This document shows, in pieces, positions 1 through 8,147 of a stretch of 64,000 nt of DNA. Origin of the DNA: Thalassotalea sp. Sam97 (GTDB lineage Bacteria; Pseudomonadota; Gammaproteobacteria; Enterobacterales; Alteromonadaceae); contig NZ_CP166919.1 in assembly GCF_041379765.1 (NCBI RefSeq), positions 806,001 to 870,000 of the forward strand, in the 5' to 3' direction. Under the pieces are notes generated by a model. That model saw only the letters and a list, made by a program, of their open reading frames with translations. It was not told the DNA's origin and searched no databases. The position numbers were made by a program, and so were the translations under genes. Position 1 is the stretch's first letter. Each line of letters opens with the position of its first letter.

Positions 1-525
1 GTTAACCAGTGCTTGTGGTGAATCAATATCAAGATCGATAACACTTGTTCGAGCAAAAGCTTGTTTAAATGACGGTCCTTTACCATGTTGGACAAACTGT
101 TCACTGGCAAACGAGCGTTCGAGGTAGTCAAGTAAAGGAGCCGAAACGGGGATATAAGCGGGTAAACTTGAATGCTGATAGCGCGTCACCTTATTTGCAA
201 GTGAGCCTTTTAGTTTCAGTTTTTGCAAGTGGTGTTGCTCGATAAATGGCATGTCGATAGGTAGCACGAGCAGGCTGCTTGGCCGATATTGTTGGATCAC
301 CGAGTAAATACCTGCCAAGGGACCTGCATTGGCGACCACATCGGCGATACCACCGTTATTGGCACCTGATATGACGACTTTGCTGACATGGCATTGTTGC
401 AATAGTTGTTGACAGTGGTTGAGCATGGTTTGCTCACCTAATTTAAGCTGCGCTTTATTACGGCCCATCCGCGATGATCGGCCACCAGCAAGTACAACAC
501 CAATACATTCTAAACAATTATTCAT
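1..525 (-). CDS. mobA: Molybdenum cofactor guanylyltransferase MobA (3' end outside window)
   Basis: The reading frame is open from an ATG at 525 to the left edge (175 codons, no stop), so the C-terminus is missing. The N-terminus carries the nucleotidyltransferase signature LAGGRSSRMGRNKA at residues 12-25, which binds GTP and Mg2+ in MobA. It is followed further on by GPLAGIYS and LPIDMPF, typical of the family. MobA links GMP to Mo-molybdopterin to form the bis-MGD cofactor needed by NapA-type reductases. It lies 96 bp downstream of moaA on the same strand and is probably cotranscribed with it. Identification rests on motifs recognised by eye. A MobA/MobB fusion cannot be excluded because the end is not visible. 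Confidence 0.9.
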   Translation of the reverse strand, partial: MNNCLECIGVVLAGGRSSRMGRNKAQLKLGEQTMLNHCQQLLQQCHVSKVVISGANNGGIADVVANAGPLAGIYSVIQQYRPSSLLVLPIDMPFIEQHHLQKLKLKGSLANKVTRYQHSSLPAYIPVSAPLLDYLERSFASEQFVQHGKGPSFKQAFARTSVIDLDIDSPQALVN

Positions 526-621
526 TTGTTATTTTTCTTTATTATTGAGATTTGCACCATAGGCAATCCCTAACGAAACGAAGCAGCACACAGCTTGCAC
601 TGTTCGTTATGATTTCACTTT

Positions 622-1593
622 CTAGCCACCGAGCATGGACAAATGCTTGGTGGCACCAGTCAACCCTTCATGCAAATAATGCGAGACTTTTTTATCTTGC
701 AAAAGTTGTTGCAAATGCTGCTGCAATGGTTGGCTGTTATCATCTTGTAGATACTGTCTTATATCTAAACCTTGCTCGCTAAACAGACATAAATGTAGTT
801 TACCTAAGCTACTCACTCGTAGTCGATTACAGGTGCTACAAAAATCTTTGGCGTACGGCATGATGAGGCCAATACTACCTTGGTAGTCAGAATGTTGATA
901 CACCTGGGCAGGGCCCGCTGTTTTATCGCGAATAGCTTCTATCCAGCCATTGGCGAGTAACTGGTTTTTAATATGCTGCCCACTTACGTGTTGTGCCTCA
1001 TAAAACGCTTTATTATCGCCAGTTTGCATGAGTTCAATAAAGCGCAGGCTGATCGGTTTATCTTTTACGTAGTGAAAAAATTGCGCCAAATCGTTGGCGT
1101 TATATTCACGCATCAACACGGTATTTATTTTGATGTTTTTAAACCCTTTAGACAAGGCGTTATCAATGGCCGATAAGATGCTATCGAGTTTATCCTTACC
1201 GGTAATAGCTTGAAATTGACGAGGATCGAATGAATCAATCGATACATTCAATGCGTCGAGGCCAGCCTCTAGCCAGTTGTCTAGTTGCGAGTCCATATTA
1301 AACCCATTGCTGGTCATAGCTACGGTGCGAATGCCTGGTGTTTGTTTACATTGCTCTATGATATTAGGTAAGTCTTTACGCAACGCCGGTTCGCCGCCGG
1401 TAATACGGATCTTCTCGGTGCCAAGTTGAGCAAAGCCTCGAACGATTCGCGAAATTTCTGGCAATGTTAAAAATTGCCTATCATGATCACATTGATAGCC
1501 ATCAGGTAGGCAATAATCGCAACGAAAATTGCAAACGTCGGTAATGGAGAGACGCAGGTAATAAAACCTACGACCAAATAAGTCTTGTAACAT
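622..1593 (-). CDS. moaA: GTP 3',8-cyclase MoaA (radical SAM)
   Basis: A 323-residue protein, the usual MoaA length. The radical-SAM cluster motif CNFRCDYC is at residues 21-28 (Cys21, Cys25, Cys28). The second 4Fe-4S site that binds GTP is the CSTCNRLRVS region plus a later Cys in GKLHLC. GGEPALRKD is the SAM-binding GGEP motif, and the chain ends in Gly-Gly as functional MoaA does. It converts GTP to the 3',8-cyclo intermediate, the first step of molybdopterin synthesis, in the cytosol. The ATG at 1593 is preceded by AGGTGAC, which also forms the 3' end of a putative Moco riboswitch. mobA follows on the same strand. moaBCDE are not in the window. Confidence 0.96.
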   Translation of the reverse strand: MLQDLFGRRFYYLRLSITDVCNFRCDYCLPDGYQCDHDRQFLTLPEISRIVRGFAQLGTEKIRITGGEPALRKDLPNIIEQCKQTPGIRTVAMTSNGFNMDSQLDNWLEAGLDALNVSIDSFDPRQFQAITGKDKLDSILSAIDNALSKGFKNIKINTVLMREYNANDLAQFFHYVKDKPISLRFIELMQTGDNKAFYEAQHVSGQHIKNQLLANGWIEAIRDKTAGPAQVYQHSDYQGSIGLIMPYAKDFCSTCNRLRVSSLGKLHLCLFSEQGLDIRQYLQDDNSQPLQQHLQQLLQDKKVSHYLHEGLTGATKHLSMLGG

Positions 1594-1596
1594 GTC

Positions 1597-1690
1597 ACCT
1601 TTCCAAGTTCGGGAGGCCAGCGCGTTTCCACGATGACCCTGGTAATAATGAGCTTACTGAGCGACCATTATTACGGCCTGATTATCATAC
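1597..1690 (-). promoter_or_regulatory. Probable Moco (molybdenum cofactor) riboswitch in the moaA leader
   Basis: Directly upstream of moaA, the minus-strand leader folds as follows. Outer helix AGGCC (1675-1679) pairs with GGCCT (1614-1618). A perfect 9-bp stem GTAATAATG (1666-1674) pairs with CATTATTAC (1642-1650). The 3' segment GGCCTCCCGAAC followed by GGAAAGGTGAC runs into the start codon and holds the ribosome site. Moco riboswitches occur before moaA in many gammaproteobacteria and share this type of CCTCC/GGAAAGGTG ending, as I remember it. Covariance scoring was not possible. Confidence 0.6.
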
Positions 1691-1834
1691 AAAGACGATT
1701 AAAGCGTTTGCTTAGACAGCCAGGCTCGGCGATTTATTGGGGCTAAACAGAGTCTAACCATTGCTAATAAGCCTAACACTTATTGCCAAAATGTGCCAAA
1801 AATAAGGCCGTTAACGGCGTTGTAAGTGTGTTTT

Positions 1835-1862
1835 AGTCAGCATAGTTACAACTATGCTGACT
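1835..1862. promoter_or_regulatory. 13-bp perfect palindrome in the moaA/moeA divergent region
   Basis: AGTCAGCATAGTT (1835-1847) and AACTATGCTGACT (1850-1862) are exact inverted copies separated by 2 bp. No U-run follows on either strand, so a terminator is unlikely. The position between two divergent Moco genes suits an operator. It does not resemble the ModE box I know. Confidence 0.5.
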
Positions 1863-1980
1863 CATTACTCTGGTTTTTCGACAAAGTTCACGTAATGAAA
1901 ACACTAACATCAATACAATGAATGAGTTACTCTTTATTTTAAATGTGAAAACAATAGTAAATTGATAGTAAGAGACGGTG

Positions 1981-3213
1981 ATGATAGACCCTTGTGCTAA
2001 TCCAGAGTTGATGCCATTTAGCGATGCGAAGCAACAGTTGTTGGCGTCAGTGAAACCAATCAAGAAAACGCAAATGCTGGCAATAAATGATGCGCTGGGC
2101 CGGGTATTAGCAATCGATGTGCAATCAACGCTTGCTGTTCCTGGTCACGATAATTCCGCAATGGATGGTTATGCGTTTTATTTAGACAAGCAACCGAGTT
2201 GTACATCACTCAAGGTTGTTGGTAAGTCGTTTGCTGGCAATCCATATAAGGGAGAAGTCAACTTAGGTGAGTGCGTGCGTATTATGACTGGCGGCATCAT
2301 TCCTGACGGTTGTAATACGGTGGTGATGCAAGAAAACGTCACCGCGAGGGAAGATCATATTGTTATCAATCACTGGCCACAAGCAAAGGCAAACGTTCGA
2401 TATGCTGGCGAAGATATCGCGCTAGGCGCAACAATATTTAAATGCGGGCATCAGCTTACAGCGGTCGATATAGGCATGCTGGCATCGCTCGGCATTACTC
2501 ATGTTGATGTGTACAAAAAAGTCAGCGTAGCGATTATGGCGACAGGGGATGAATTAAAAAGCCCTGGCGAGAGATTAACAGCTGGTGATATTTATGAAAG
2601 TAACCGTTTTGCTCTGCATGCTTTATTAAGCAAAATGAATGTCGATATTATTGATTTAGGTATTATTGGCGATGATGAACAAGCACTTGCTGAGGCGTTT
2701 TTGCTCGCTAATCAACAGGCCGATATAGTTATCTCGAGCGGCGGTGTGTCGGTTGGCGAAGCGGACTACACCAAGCAGGTATTAGAGTCGTTAGGTGAGA
2801 TAACTTTTTGGAAAATTGCTATGAAACCTGGAAAACCATTTGCTTTTGGCCGCTTATCTGAGAGCCTGTTTTGTGGTTTGCCGGGTAATCCTGTTTCATC
2901 GGTGGTGACGTTTTATCAGCTCGTTGTTCCGGCTATCGAGAAAATGCAAGGTAAACATCCGACTGAGCGCCCGCGGTTTTTGGCTAGCTGCCAAGGCCCT
3001 TTGAAAAAGCGCCCTGGGCGGATGGATTTTCAACGTGGCATATTAAGTTACCCTAATGGGCAACCCATTGTATCTAGCACCGGTGGGCAAGGTTCGGGGA
3101 TATTGTCGAGTTTTGATCAGGCGAATTGTTTTATTATTCTGGCGAGAGAGCAAGGTGCGGTGGCTGATCAAGAGCAGGTTTGGGTTGAGCCTTTTGATTA
3201 TTTGCTCAGCTAA
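1981..3213 (+). CDS. moeA: Molybdopterin molybdenumtransferase MoeA
   Basis: 410 residues from the ATG at 1981, which is a full-length MoeA. A GTG three bases earlier is in frame, but AGAGA at 1971-1975 is better spaced to the ATG. Family landmarks are NSAMDGYA near the N-terminus, RIMTGGIIPDGCNTVVMQE, the molybdopterin-binding SSGGVSVGEADY and GLPGNPVSSVVTFY. MoeA inserts molybdate into adenylated molybdopterin. It is transcribed away from moaA-mobA, so this is a divergent cofactor locus beside the nap operon that uses the product. Confidence 0.95.
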   Translation: MIDPCANPELMPFSDAKQQLLASVKPIKKTQMLAINDALGRVLAIDVQSTLAVPGHDNSAMDGYAFYLDKQPSCTSLKVVGKSFAGNPYKGEVNLGECVRIMTGGIIPDGCNTVVMQENVTAREDHIVINHWPQAKANVRYAGEDIALGATIFKCGHQLTAVDIGMLASLGITHVDVYKKVSVAIMATGDELKSPGERLTAGDIYESNRFALHALLSKMNVDIIDLGIIGDDEQALAEAFLLANQQADIVISSGGVSVGEADYTKQVLESLGEITFWKIAMKPGKPFAFGRLSESLFCGLPGNPVSSVVTFYQLVVPAIEKMQGKHPTERPRFLASCQGPLKKRPGRMDFQRGILSYPNGQPIVSSTGGQGSGILSSFDQANCFIILAREQGAVADQEQVWVEPFDYLLS

Positions 3214-3255
3214 CACCCCAGCTAACACCCCACATTGTTAGCGAAATGGTTCGTA

Positions 3256-3322
3256 AACAGATAACTCTTCGCAAAATAAACTTAAGTGAAAACTAACCTT
3301 AAGTGGCAATGAGTTATCTGTT
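3256..3322. repeat. Nested inverted repeat between convergent moeA and napC
   Basis: Outer arms AACAGATAACTC (3256-3267) and GAGTTATCTGTT (3311-3322) are perfectly complementary (12 bp). Inside them ACTTAAG (3280-3286) and CTTAAGT (3298-3304) form a second hairpin. It may act as a bidirectional terminator for the convergent genes, or be a small dispersed repeat. No long T tract is present. Confidence 0.5.
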
Positions 3323-3374
3323 CTGCTCTGAGGGATAGTGACGCCGATCACTCTTTACACCCGCAATGTTGTCA

Positions 3375-3962
3375 TTACCAACCTTCGACACCTTCCATAT
3401 CGGGTAGCTGATGGGCAATACCTTTATGGCAATCAATACAGGTTTTTTCGCCGTTAGCGAGCGAGGTTGAGTGTTGGTAACTGGCTCTAGGGCTCTGGGC
3501 GGTAAAGTCCATGTAATTGAAGTTGTGACAATTACGACATTCTAAGGAGTCGTTAGCTTTTAATCGAGCCCATTCGTGTTCAGCTAAGGTGCGGCGTTTC
3601 GCTTCAAATTTTTCTGGGGTATTAATGGTGCCAAATACTTTACCCCAAACTTCTTTCGAAGCTTGCATTTTTCGGGCAATTTTGTCGGTCCACTCATGCG
3701 GTACATGGCAGTCAGGGCAGGTAGCCCTTACACCAGAGCGGTTAGTAAAGTGAATGGTGGTTTTTAGCTCTTCATACGGGTTATTTTCCATTTCATGGCA
3801 ACCAATACAAAATTCTTCAGTATTGGTTAGCTCTAGCGCAGTGTTAAAACCACCCCAAAAGATCACCCCCGCGAAGAAGCCGCCCATCACTAATGCGCCT
3901 AAACTGTAATGGACACTAGGGCGTAGCAGGGTCTTCCACATTCTTACAATTTTATCTTTCAT
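3375..3962 (-). CDS. napC: NapC/NirT-family tetraheme cytochrome c, quinol dehydrogenase of Nap
   Basis: 195 residues with one N-terminal membrane anchor (about residues 18-38) and four heme c motifs: CIGCH, CPDCH, CRNCH and CIDCH, as expected for NapC. It oxidises membrane quinol and passes electrons to periplasmic NapB/NapA. It is the last gene of napEFDABC, 17 bp after napB. The GAGAGGT sequence ahead of the ATG supports the start. No napGH genes are present, so electrons probably enter only through NapC. Confidence 0.95.
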   Translation of the reverse strand: MKDKIVRMWKTLLRPSVHYSLGALVMGGFFAGVIFWGGFNTALELTNTEEFCIGCHEMENNPYEELKTTIHFTNRSGVRATCPDCHVPHEWTDKIARKMQASKEVWGKVFGTINTPEKFEAKRRTLAEHEWARLKANDSLECRNCHNFNYMDFTAQSPRASYQHSTSLANGEKTCIDCHKGIAHQLPDMEGVEGW

Positions 3963-3979
3963 ACAGGTTACCTCTCACC

Positions 3980-4459
3980 TTATGGTTTTTCGGTCTTTTG
4001 ATTTGCCTGTTTTGCCTTAATTAAGGTGTGCATATCGACAAATTCATTCGACACCAATGGCTTGTTCTCGTATTGAGGAACATGGCATTGATTACAAAAA
4101 TATCGTCTTGGTGATATTTCTGCTAAAAAGTTGCCGTCGCGGTCCATATAATGGGTAACACTGACCATAGTCGCTTGCGATTCTTCGACTCGATTTCGTG
4201 CGTGGCACGACATACATTTGTTGACTTTCAAGTCGACTTGGTAGTTTTCTATTTGATGCGGTATCAACGGTGGTTGCATCGGATAAGCACGTCTTTGCTT
4301 GATACTGCTGTTGTTCATCGGCATTATCGCCGATGGCTTTTTCTGGGAATCTATTGGTTCGAAATCCCTTAGCGTTGCGACTTCGTTCGCAATACCTTGC
4401 AACGCGAAGAAGCCACCGATAAATCCCAAGGTGAGTAGAATGAGTTTAGGTGATTTCAT
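3980..4459 (-). CDS. napB: Periplasmic nitrate reductase diheme electron-transfer subunit NapB
   Basis: 159 residues from the ATG at 4459. An upstream in-frame ATG at 4495 lies inside napA. AAGGAGA stands just before 4459 and the protein then begins with a proper signal peptide (MKSPKLILLTLGFIGGFFALQ). Two heme c motifs, CMSCH and CNQCH, with extra His residues for axial ligation, match the small cytochrome of NapAB. It transfers electrons from NapC to NapA in the periplasm. The gene starts 10 bp after the napA stop. Confidence 0.95.
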   Translation of the reverse strand: MKSPKLILLTLGFIGGFFALQGIANEVATLRDFEPIDSQKKPSAIMPMNNSSIKQRRAYPMQPPLIPHQIENYQVDLKVNKCMSCHARNRVEESQATMVSVTHYMDRDGNFLAEISPRRYFCNQCHVPQYENKPLVSNEFVDMHTLIKAKQANQKTEKP

Positions 4460-4469
4460 GATCTTCTCC

Positions 4470-6971
4470 TTAGGCTTTTTCAAGTCGAACCGCACATTTT
4501 TTGAAGTCGGTTTGCTTAGATAATGGATCGGTTGCGTCTAATGTTACTTTGTTAACAAGTCGACTCGCATCGAACCAAGGCATAAAGACAAGACCCTTAG
4601 GTGGCTTATTGCGGCCACGTGTTTCTACTCGGGTTTGTACTTCTCCTCTACGTGAAATAACCTTAATGAGATCACCTCGGCGCATGCCGCGTTCCTTAGC
4701 ATCGTCAGGGTGCATGTACAGAACGGCATCCGGAACTGCCTTGTAAAGCTCAGGGACTCGTTGGGTCATTGAACCTGAATGCCAATGCTCTAGTACACGT
4801 CCAGTTGATAGCCACATATCGTATTCATCATCCGGTGCTTCGGCTGGTGGTTCGTAAGGTAGAGCAAAAATAACCGCTTTGCCATCTGGGTGACCGTAAA
4901 ATTCAAAATCAGAACCAGGTTTTACATAAGGATCCGATCCTTCTTTAAATCGGCGCAAGGTTTCTTTACCGTCGACCACTGGCCAGCGCAAACCGGCTAC
5001 TTTGTGATATTCATCGTATGGTGCCAAGTCGTGCGCCTTGCCACGACCAAAGCTAGCGTACTCTTCAAATAAGCCTTTTTGTATGTAAAAACCAAAATCA
5101 CGAGCTTCTTGGTTAAGTCTATCGTCGGGGACTTCATCAAGCGAGTATTTATCGACTTGGCCGTTGGCGAACAATACATCGTATAAAGTCTTATCTTTGT
5201 ATTTGGGGTTTTTATCTAGTAACTCTTGGGGCCAAACTTCATCGGTTTTAAAGCGTTTTGAAAACTCAACTAATTGCCATAAATCAGATTTTGCCTCGCC
5301 AGGAGCAGACACTTGTTGATACCAAGACTGAGTGCGTCGCTCAGCATTGCCATAAACGCCTTCTTTTTCAACCCACATAGCCGCAGGCAAAATGAGATCG
5401 GCCGCCTGGGCTGTTACCGTAGGGTATACATCGGTGACAACAATAAAGTTTTTCGGATTACGATAGCCAGGGAAACCTTCTTCATTGATATTGGCGGCAC
5501 CTTGCATATTGTTATTACATTGCACCCAATAAAAATTGAGTTTGCCGTCTTTTAACATACGGTTTTGTTGTACCGCATGGTAGCCTGGTTTCGCGGGGAT
5601 GGTACCCGCTGGGAGTTTCCATTTTTTCTCAGAAAATTCACGATGCTTGTCGTTAGTTACCACCATATCGGCCGGTAAACGGTGTGAAAAGGTGCCGACT
5701 TCTCGGGCGGTACCACATGCAGATGGCTGACCCGTGAGTGAAAACGGACTGTTACCAGGTGTGGATATTTTACCTGTGAGCAAATGAATATTGTAAACCA
5801 TGTTGTTGGCCCAAACGCCACGGGTGTGTTGGTTAAAGCCCATGGTCCAAAATGACGTAACTTTGGTATTTGGATCAGCGTACATTTCGGCTAATCGCTC
5901 AAGGTTCTCAATAGGAACCCCAGATAGTTTAGAGACATAATCAGCGCTGTAAGCACTGACAAATTCAGCGTATTCGGCAAAAGAAATATCTTGTGCGCCA
6001 CCAGCTTTGTCAGCGTTTTTAGCTTTTTGTTGCAACGGATGTTCGTCGCGTAAGCCATAACCAATATCTACATTACCGAGTTTGAATTTGGTATGTTTAT
6101 TAACAAAGTCTTTATTTACTTTGTTATTTTTGATGATGTAATTGGCGATATAATTGAGAATCGCTAAATCGGTTTGTGGTACGAACACCATCGGATTATC
6201 GGCGAGTTCAAAACTGCGATGCTTAAAGGTGGATAGTACGGCAACCTTAACGTGTGGTGCACTTAATCTTCTATCAGTGACACGAGTCCATAAAATGGGG
6301 TGCATTTCTGCCATATTAGAACCCCATAAAACAAAGGCATCTGCGCTTTCAATGTCATCATAGCAACCCATCGGCTCATCAATACCAAAGGTGCGCATAA
6401 AGCCAACCACCGCAGAAGCCATACAATGTCGGGCATTGGGGTCGATATTGTTTGAGCGAAAGCCTGCTTTATATAATTTGGCTGCAGCATATCCTTCAAA
6501 AACTGTCCATTGCCCGGAGCCGAACATCCCGACGCCAGAAGGGCCATGTTCTTGAAGTGCAGCTTTCGCTTTTTGCTCCATAATATCGAAAGCTTGTTGC
6601 CAAGAGATTGGTGCGAAGTCGCCGTTTTTATCGTACTGGCCGTTTTTCATCCTTAATAACGGTTGTGTTAAACGGTCTTTACCGTACATTATTTTTGATA
6701 AAAAATACCCTTTAACGCAGTTTAAGCCTTTGTTTACCGGCGAGTTTATGTCGCCATGGGTGGCGACAACCTTGTTGTCTAATGTGCCGACATTGACGCT
6801 ACAACCGGTACCACAAAAGCGACACGGTGCTTTCTCCCATTTTAAACGAGTAATGTTGGAGCTAGTAATCAAATTAGACGCACTAGCGGGTACCGCGACA
6901 CCGGCAGCACCCGCGGCGATTGCTATGGCATTAGCTTTTATAAATTCGCGGCGATTGAGTTTGATAGCCAT
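4470..6971 (-). CDS. napA: Periplasmic nitrate reductase catalytic subunit NapA
   Basis: 833 residues, typical NapA length. A Tat signal (NRREFIKANA, residues 6-15) with a hydrophobic stretch ends near ASA. It is followed by the 4Fe-4S site CRFCGTGCSV and then KGLNCVKGYF. The molybdopterin oxidoreductase domain follows, including the RHCMASAV segment that carries the Mo-coordinating Cys in NapA. The C-terminal dinucleotide-binding domain includes LSTGRVLEHWHSGSMT. It reduces nitrate to nitrite in the periplasm using bis-MGD, which the moa/moe/mob genes next door help to make. The C-terminus overlaps nothing. Confidence 0.97.
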   Translation of the reverse strand: MAIKLNRREFIKANAIAIAAGAAGVAVPASASNLITSSNITRLKWEKAPCRFCGTGCSVNVGTLDNKVVATHGDINSPVNKGLNCVKGYFLSKIMYGKDRLTQPLLRMKNGQYDKNGDFAPISWQQAFDIMEQKAKAALQEHGPSGVGMFGSGQWTVFEGYAAAKLYKAGFRSNNIDPNARHCMASAVVGFMRTFGIDEPMGCYDDIESADAFVLWGSNMAEMHPILWTRVTDRRLSAPHVKVAVLSTFKHRSFELADNPMVFVPQTDLAILNYIANYIIKNNKVNKDFVNKHTKFKLGNVDIGYGLRDEHPLQQKAKNADKAGGAQDISFAEYAEFVSAYSADYVSKLSGVPIENLERLAEMYADPNTKVTSFWTMGFNQHTRGVWANNMVYNIHLLTGKISTPGNSPFSLTGQPSACGTAREVGTFSHRLPADMVVTNDKHREFSEKKWKLPAGTIPAKPGYHAVQQNRMLKDGKLNFYWVQCNNNMQGAANINEEGFPGYRNPKNFIVVTDVYPTVTAQAADLILPAAMWVEKEGVYGNAERRTQSWYQQVSAPGEAKSDLWQLVEFSKRFKTDEVWPQELLDKNPKYKDKTLYDVLFANGQVDKYSLDEVPDDRLNQEARDFGFYIQKGLFEEYASFGRGKAHDLAPYDEYHKVAGLRWPVVDGKETLRRFKEGSDPYVKPGSDFEFYGHPDGKAVIFALPYEPPAEAPDDEYDMWLSTGRVLEHWHSGSMTQRVPELYKAVPDAVLYMHPDDAKERGMRRGDLIKVISRRGEVQTRVETRGRNKPPKGLVFMPWFDASRLVNKVTLDATDPLSKQTDFKKCAVRLEKA

Positions 6972-6977
6972 CGATGC

Positions 6978-7229
6978 TTACTCCTGTAAATATTGATGAT
7001 AAACGGGGGCAACGGTTAATATCCCCGGTTGTAATTTAAGTTCGTCGGCAAATTGACCGATAACGCGGTGGTTGTCAGCTTCGATAGTAAATACCACTTT
7101 ACCGGTTTCACTGGTGATGTGAATTTCAGCGCCAGGAATAGACTCTATGGCCTCGGTTGCCTGTTGCTTCGCACCAGGATCAATTTGACTCACAAAGCTT
7201 GCGACATGATATTCTTTGTTTACGTTCAT
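6978..7229 (-). CDS. napD: NapD, Tat-signal-binding maturation chaperone for NapA
   Basis: 83 residues matching the small NapD fold, with an N-terminal HVASFVSQ strand and a GAEIHITSETGKVVFTIE core. NapD binds the twin-arginine signal of NapA and delays export until the cofactor is loaded. The start ATG overlaps the napF stop (ATGA, 4 bp), which implies translational coupling. napA begins 6 bp after its stop. Confidence 0.92.
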   Translation of the reverse strand: MNVNKEYHVASFVSQIDPGAKQQATEAIESIPGAEIHITSETGKVVFTIEADNHRVIGQFADELKLQPGILTVAPVYHQYLQE

Positions 7230-7741
7230 GACGGATTACTCTCTAGTTTGAGCAGTTCAATGGATTGACTTGGGCAGACGCTAATACATGCACCACATGC
7301 GTTGCAGTTGTCTTGATTTATTTCGGGGGTTGGAATAGCACTGCGATAAACAAAGCTTATCGCCTGTTGTTCACAGCTATCTTGACAGCTTTGACATAAG
7401 ATATTGTTGCTGGCTAAGCAATTGTCTTTGATATTGAGGTGCCCTTGCCAGGGAGTGGTTTCACTAGGTGCGGTAAATAATGGTTGTTGGCACACATCAA
7501 CACAGCGCTGACAAAAGGTGCATTCACCTTGAAAAAAATCGATTTTAGGGAAGCCATCGTCATCTTTGCTAATGATTTTTTCCGGGCAGCTGCTAATGCA
7601 ATCGCCACATTGAGTACACCCTTGCAAAAATATTGCTTCATTGAGCACCCAAGGTAAGCGAAAGTTAGGTGTCGATAACATCTTTTTACCGCGAAAAAAA
7701 TTTCGCCGAGAAATGCTGATTGACTCGCGTGCGTCGCTCAT
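7226..7741 (-). CDS. napF: NapF, ferredoxin-type protein for NapA maturation
   Basis: 171 residues with cysteine clusters CTQCGDCISSCP, CTFCQRCVDVC, CQSCQDSCEQQ and CNACGACISVCP, the four-cluster pattern of NapF. A twin-arginine-like ISRRNFFRG near the N-terminus is common in NapF, although the protein acts in the cytoplasm. NapF interacts with NapA during Fe-S/Mo assembly. It lies between napE and napD in the operon. Confidence 0.93.
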   Translation of the reverse strand: MSDARESISISRRNFFRGKKMLSTPNFRLPWVLNEAIFLQGCTQCGDCISSCPEKIISKDDDGFPKIDFFQGECTFCQRCVDVCQQPLFTAPSETTPWQGHLNIKDNCLASNNILCQSCQDSCEQQAISFVYRSAIPTPEINQDNCNACGACISVCPSQSIELLKLESNPS

Positions 7742-7744
7742 TAG

Positions 7745-7906
7745 CTATACACCAGGTGGTCCAAAAATCATTTGGCTTATCCATATAATAAAGCCATAGC
7801 CACCAACGACCATCACGGCAAGGATTGGGGCAAGAAAAACCGCTAAAAAAATAAAACTGTGACGTTCATCCCTTTTGGTCACCTCTGAGTAACTTTCGTT
7901 CGTCAT
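7745..7906 (-). CDS. napE: NapE, small membrane protein of the nitrate reductase operon
   Basis: 53 residues from the ATG at 7906, preceded by AGGTG. An in-frame ATG at 7945 would add a leader not seen in the family. One transmembrane helix (about residues 16-43) ends in the conserved FGPPG motif, typical of NapE. Its function is unknown. It is the first gene of napEFDABC. The 240 bp upstream should hold the operon promoter, but I found no convincing FNR or NarP box by eye. Confidence 0.88.
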   Translation of the reverse strand: MTNESYSEVTKRDERHSFIFLAVFLAPILAVMVVGGYGFIIWISQMIFGPPGV

Positions 7907-8147
7907 AATACACCTAGCAAATTTGCTGTTAACGACGCCGTACAAGTTGGAGATTGTTGCACAGCGACGACGAGCGCTATTCGCGCCACTGCTTTTAAGT
8001 GTAGACGTTGGCGGTTATTTAGCCATAAAATGCTATCGTCAATTTAACCATAATCTGATGCTTTTTATCGGTTAATGTTATTTGCTAAAATGCCATCGTT
8101 TAATTATCAAAATACAGGTGTAATTTATCGTCTCCGTTAATCATTGT

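Noticed and set aside
552..782. Plus-strand ORF opposite the end of moaA
   Set aside because: Antisense shadow of moaA with no start signal.
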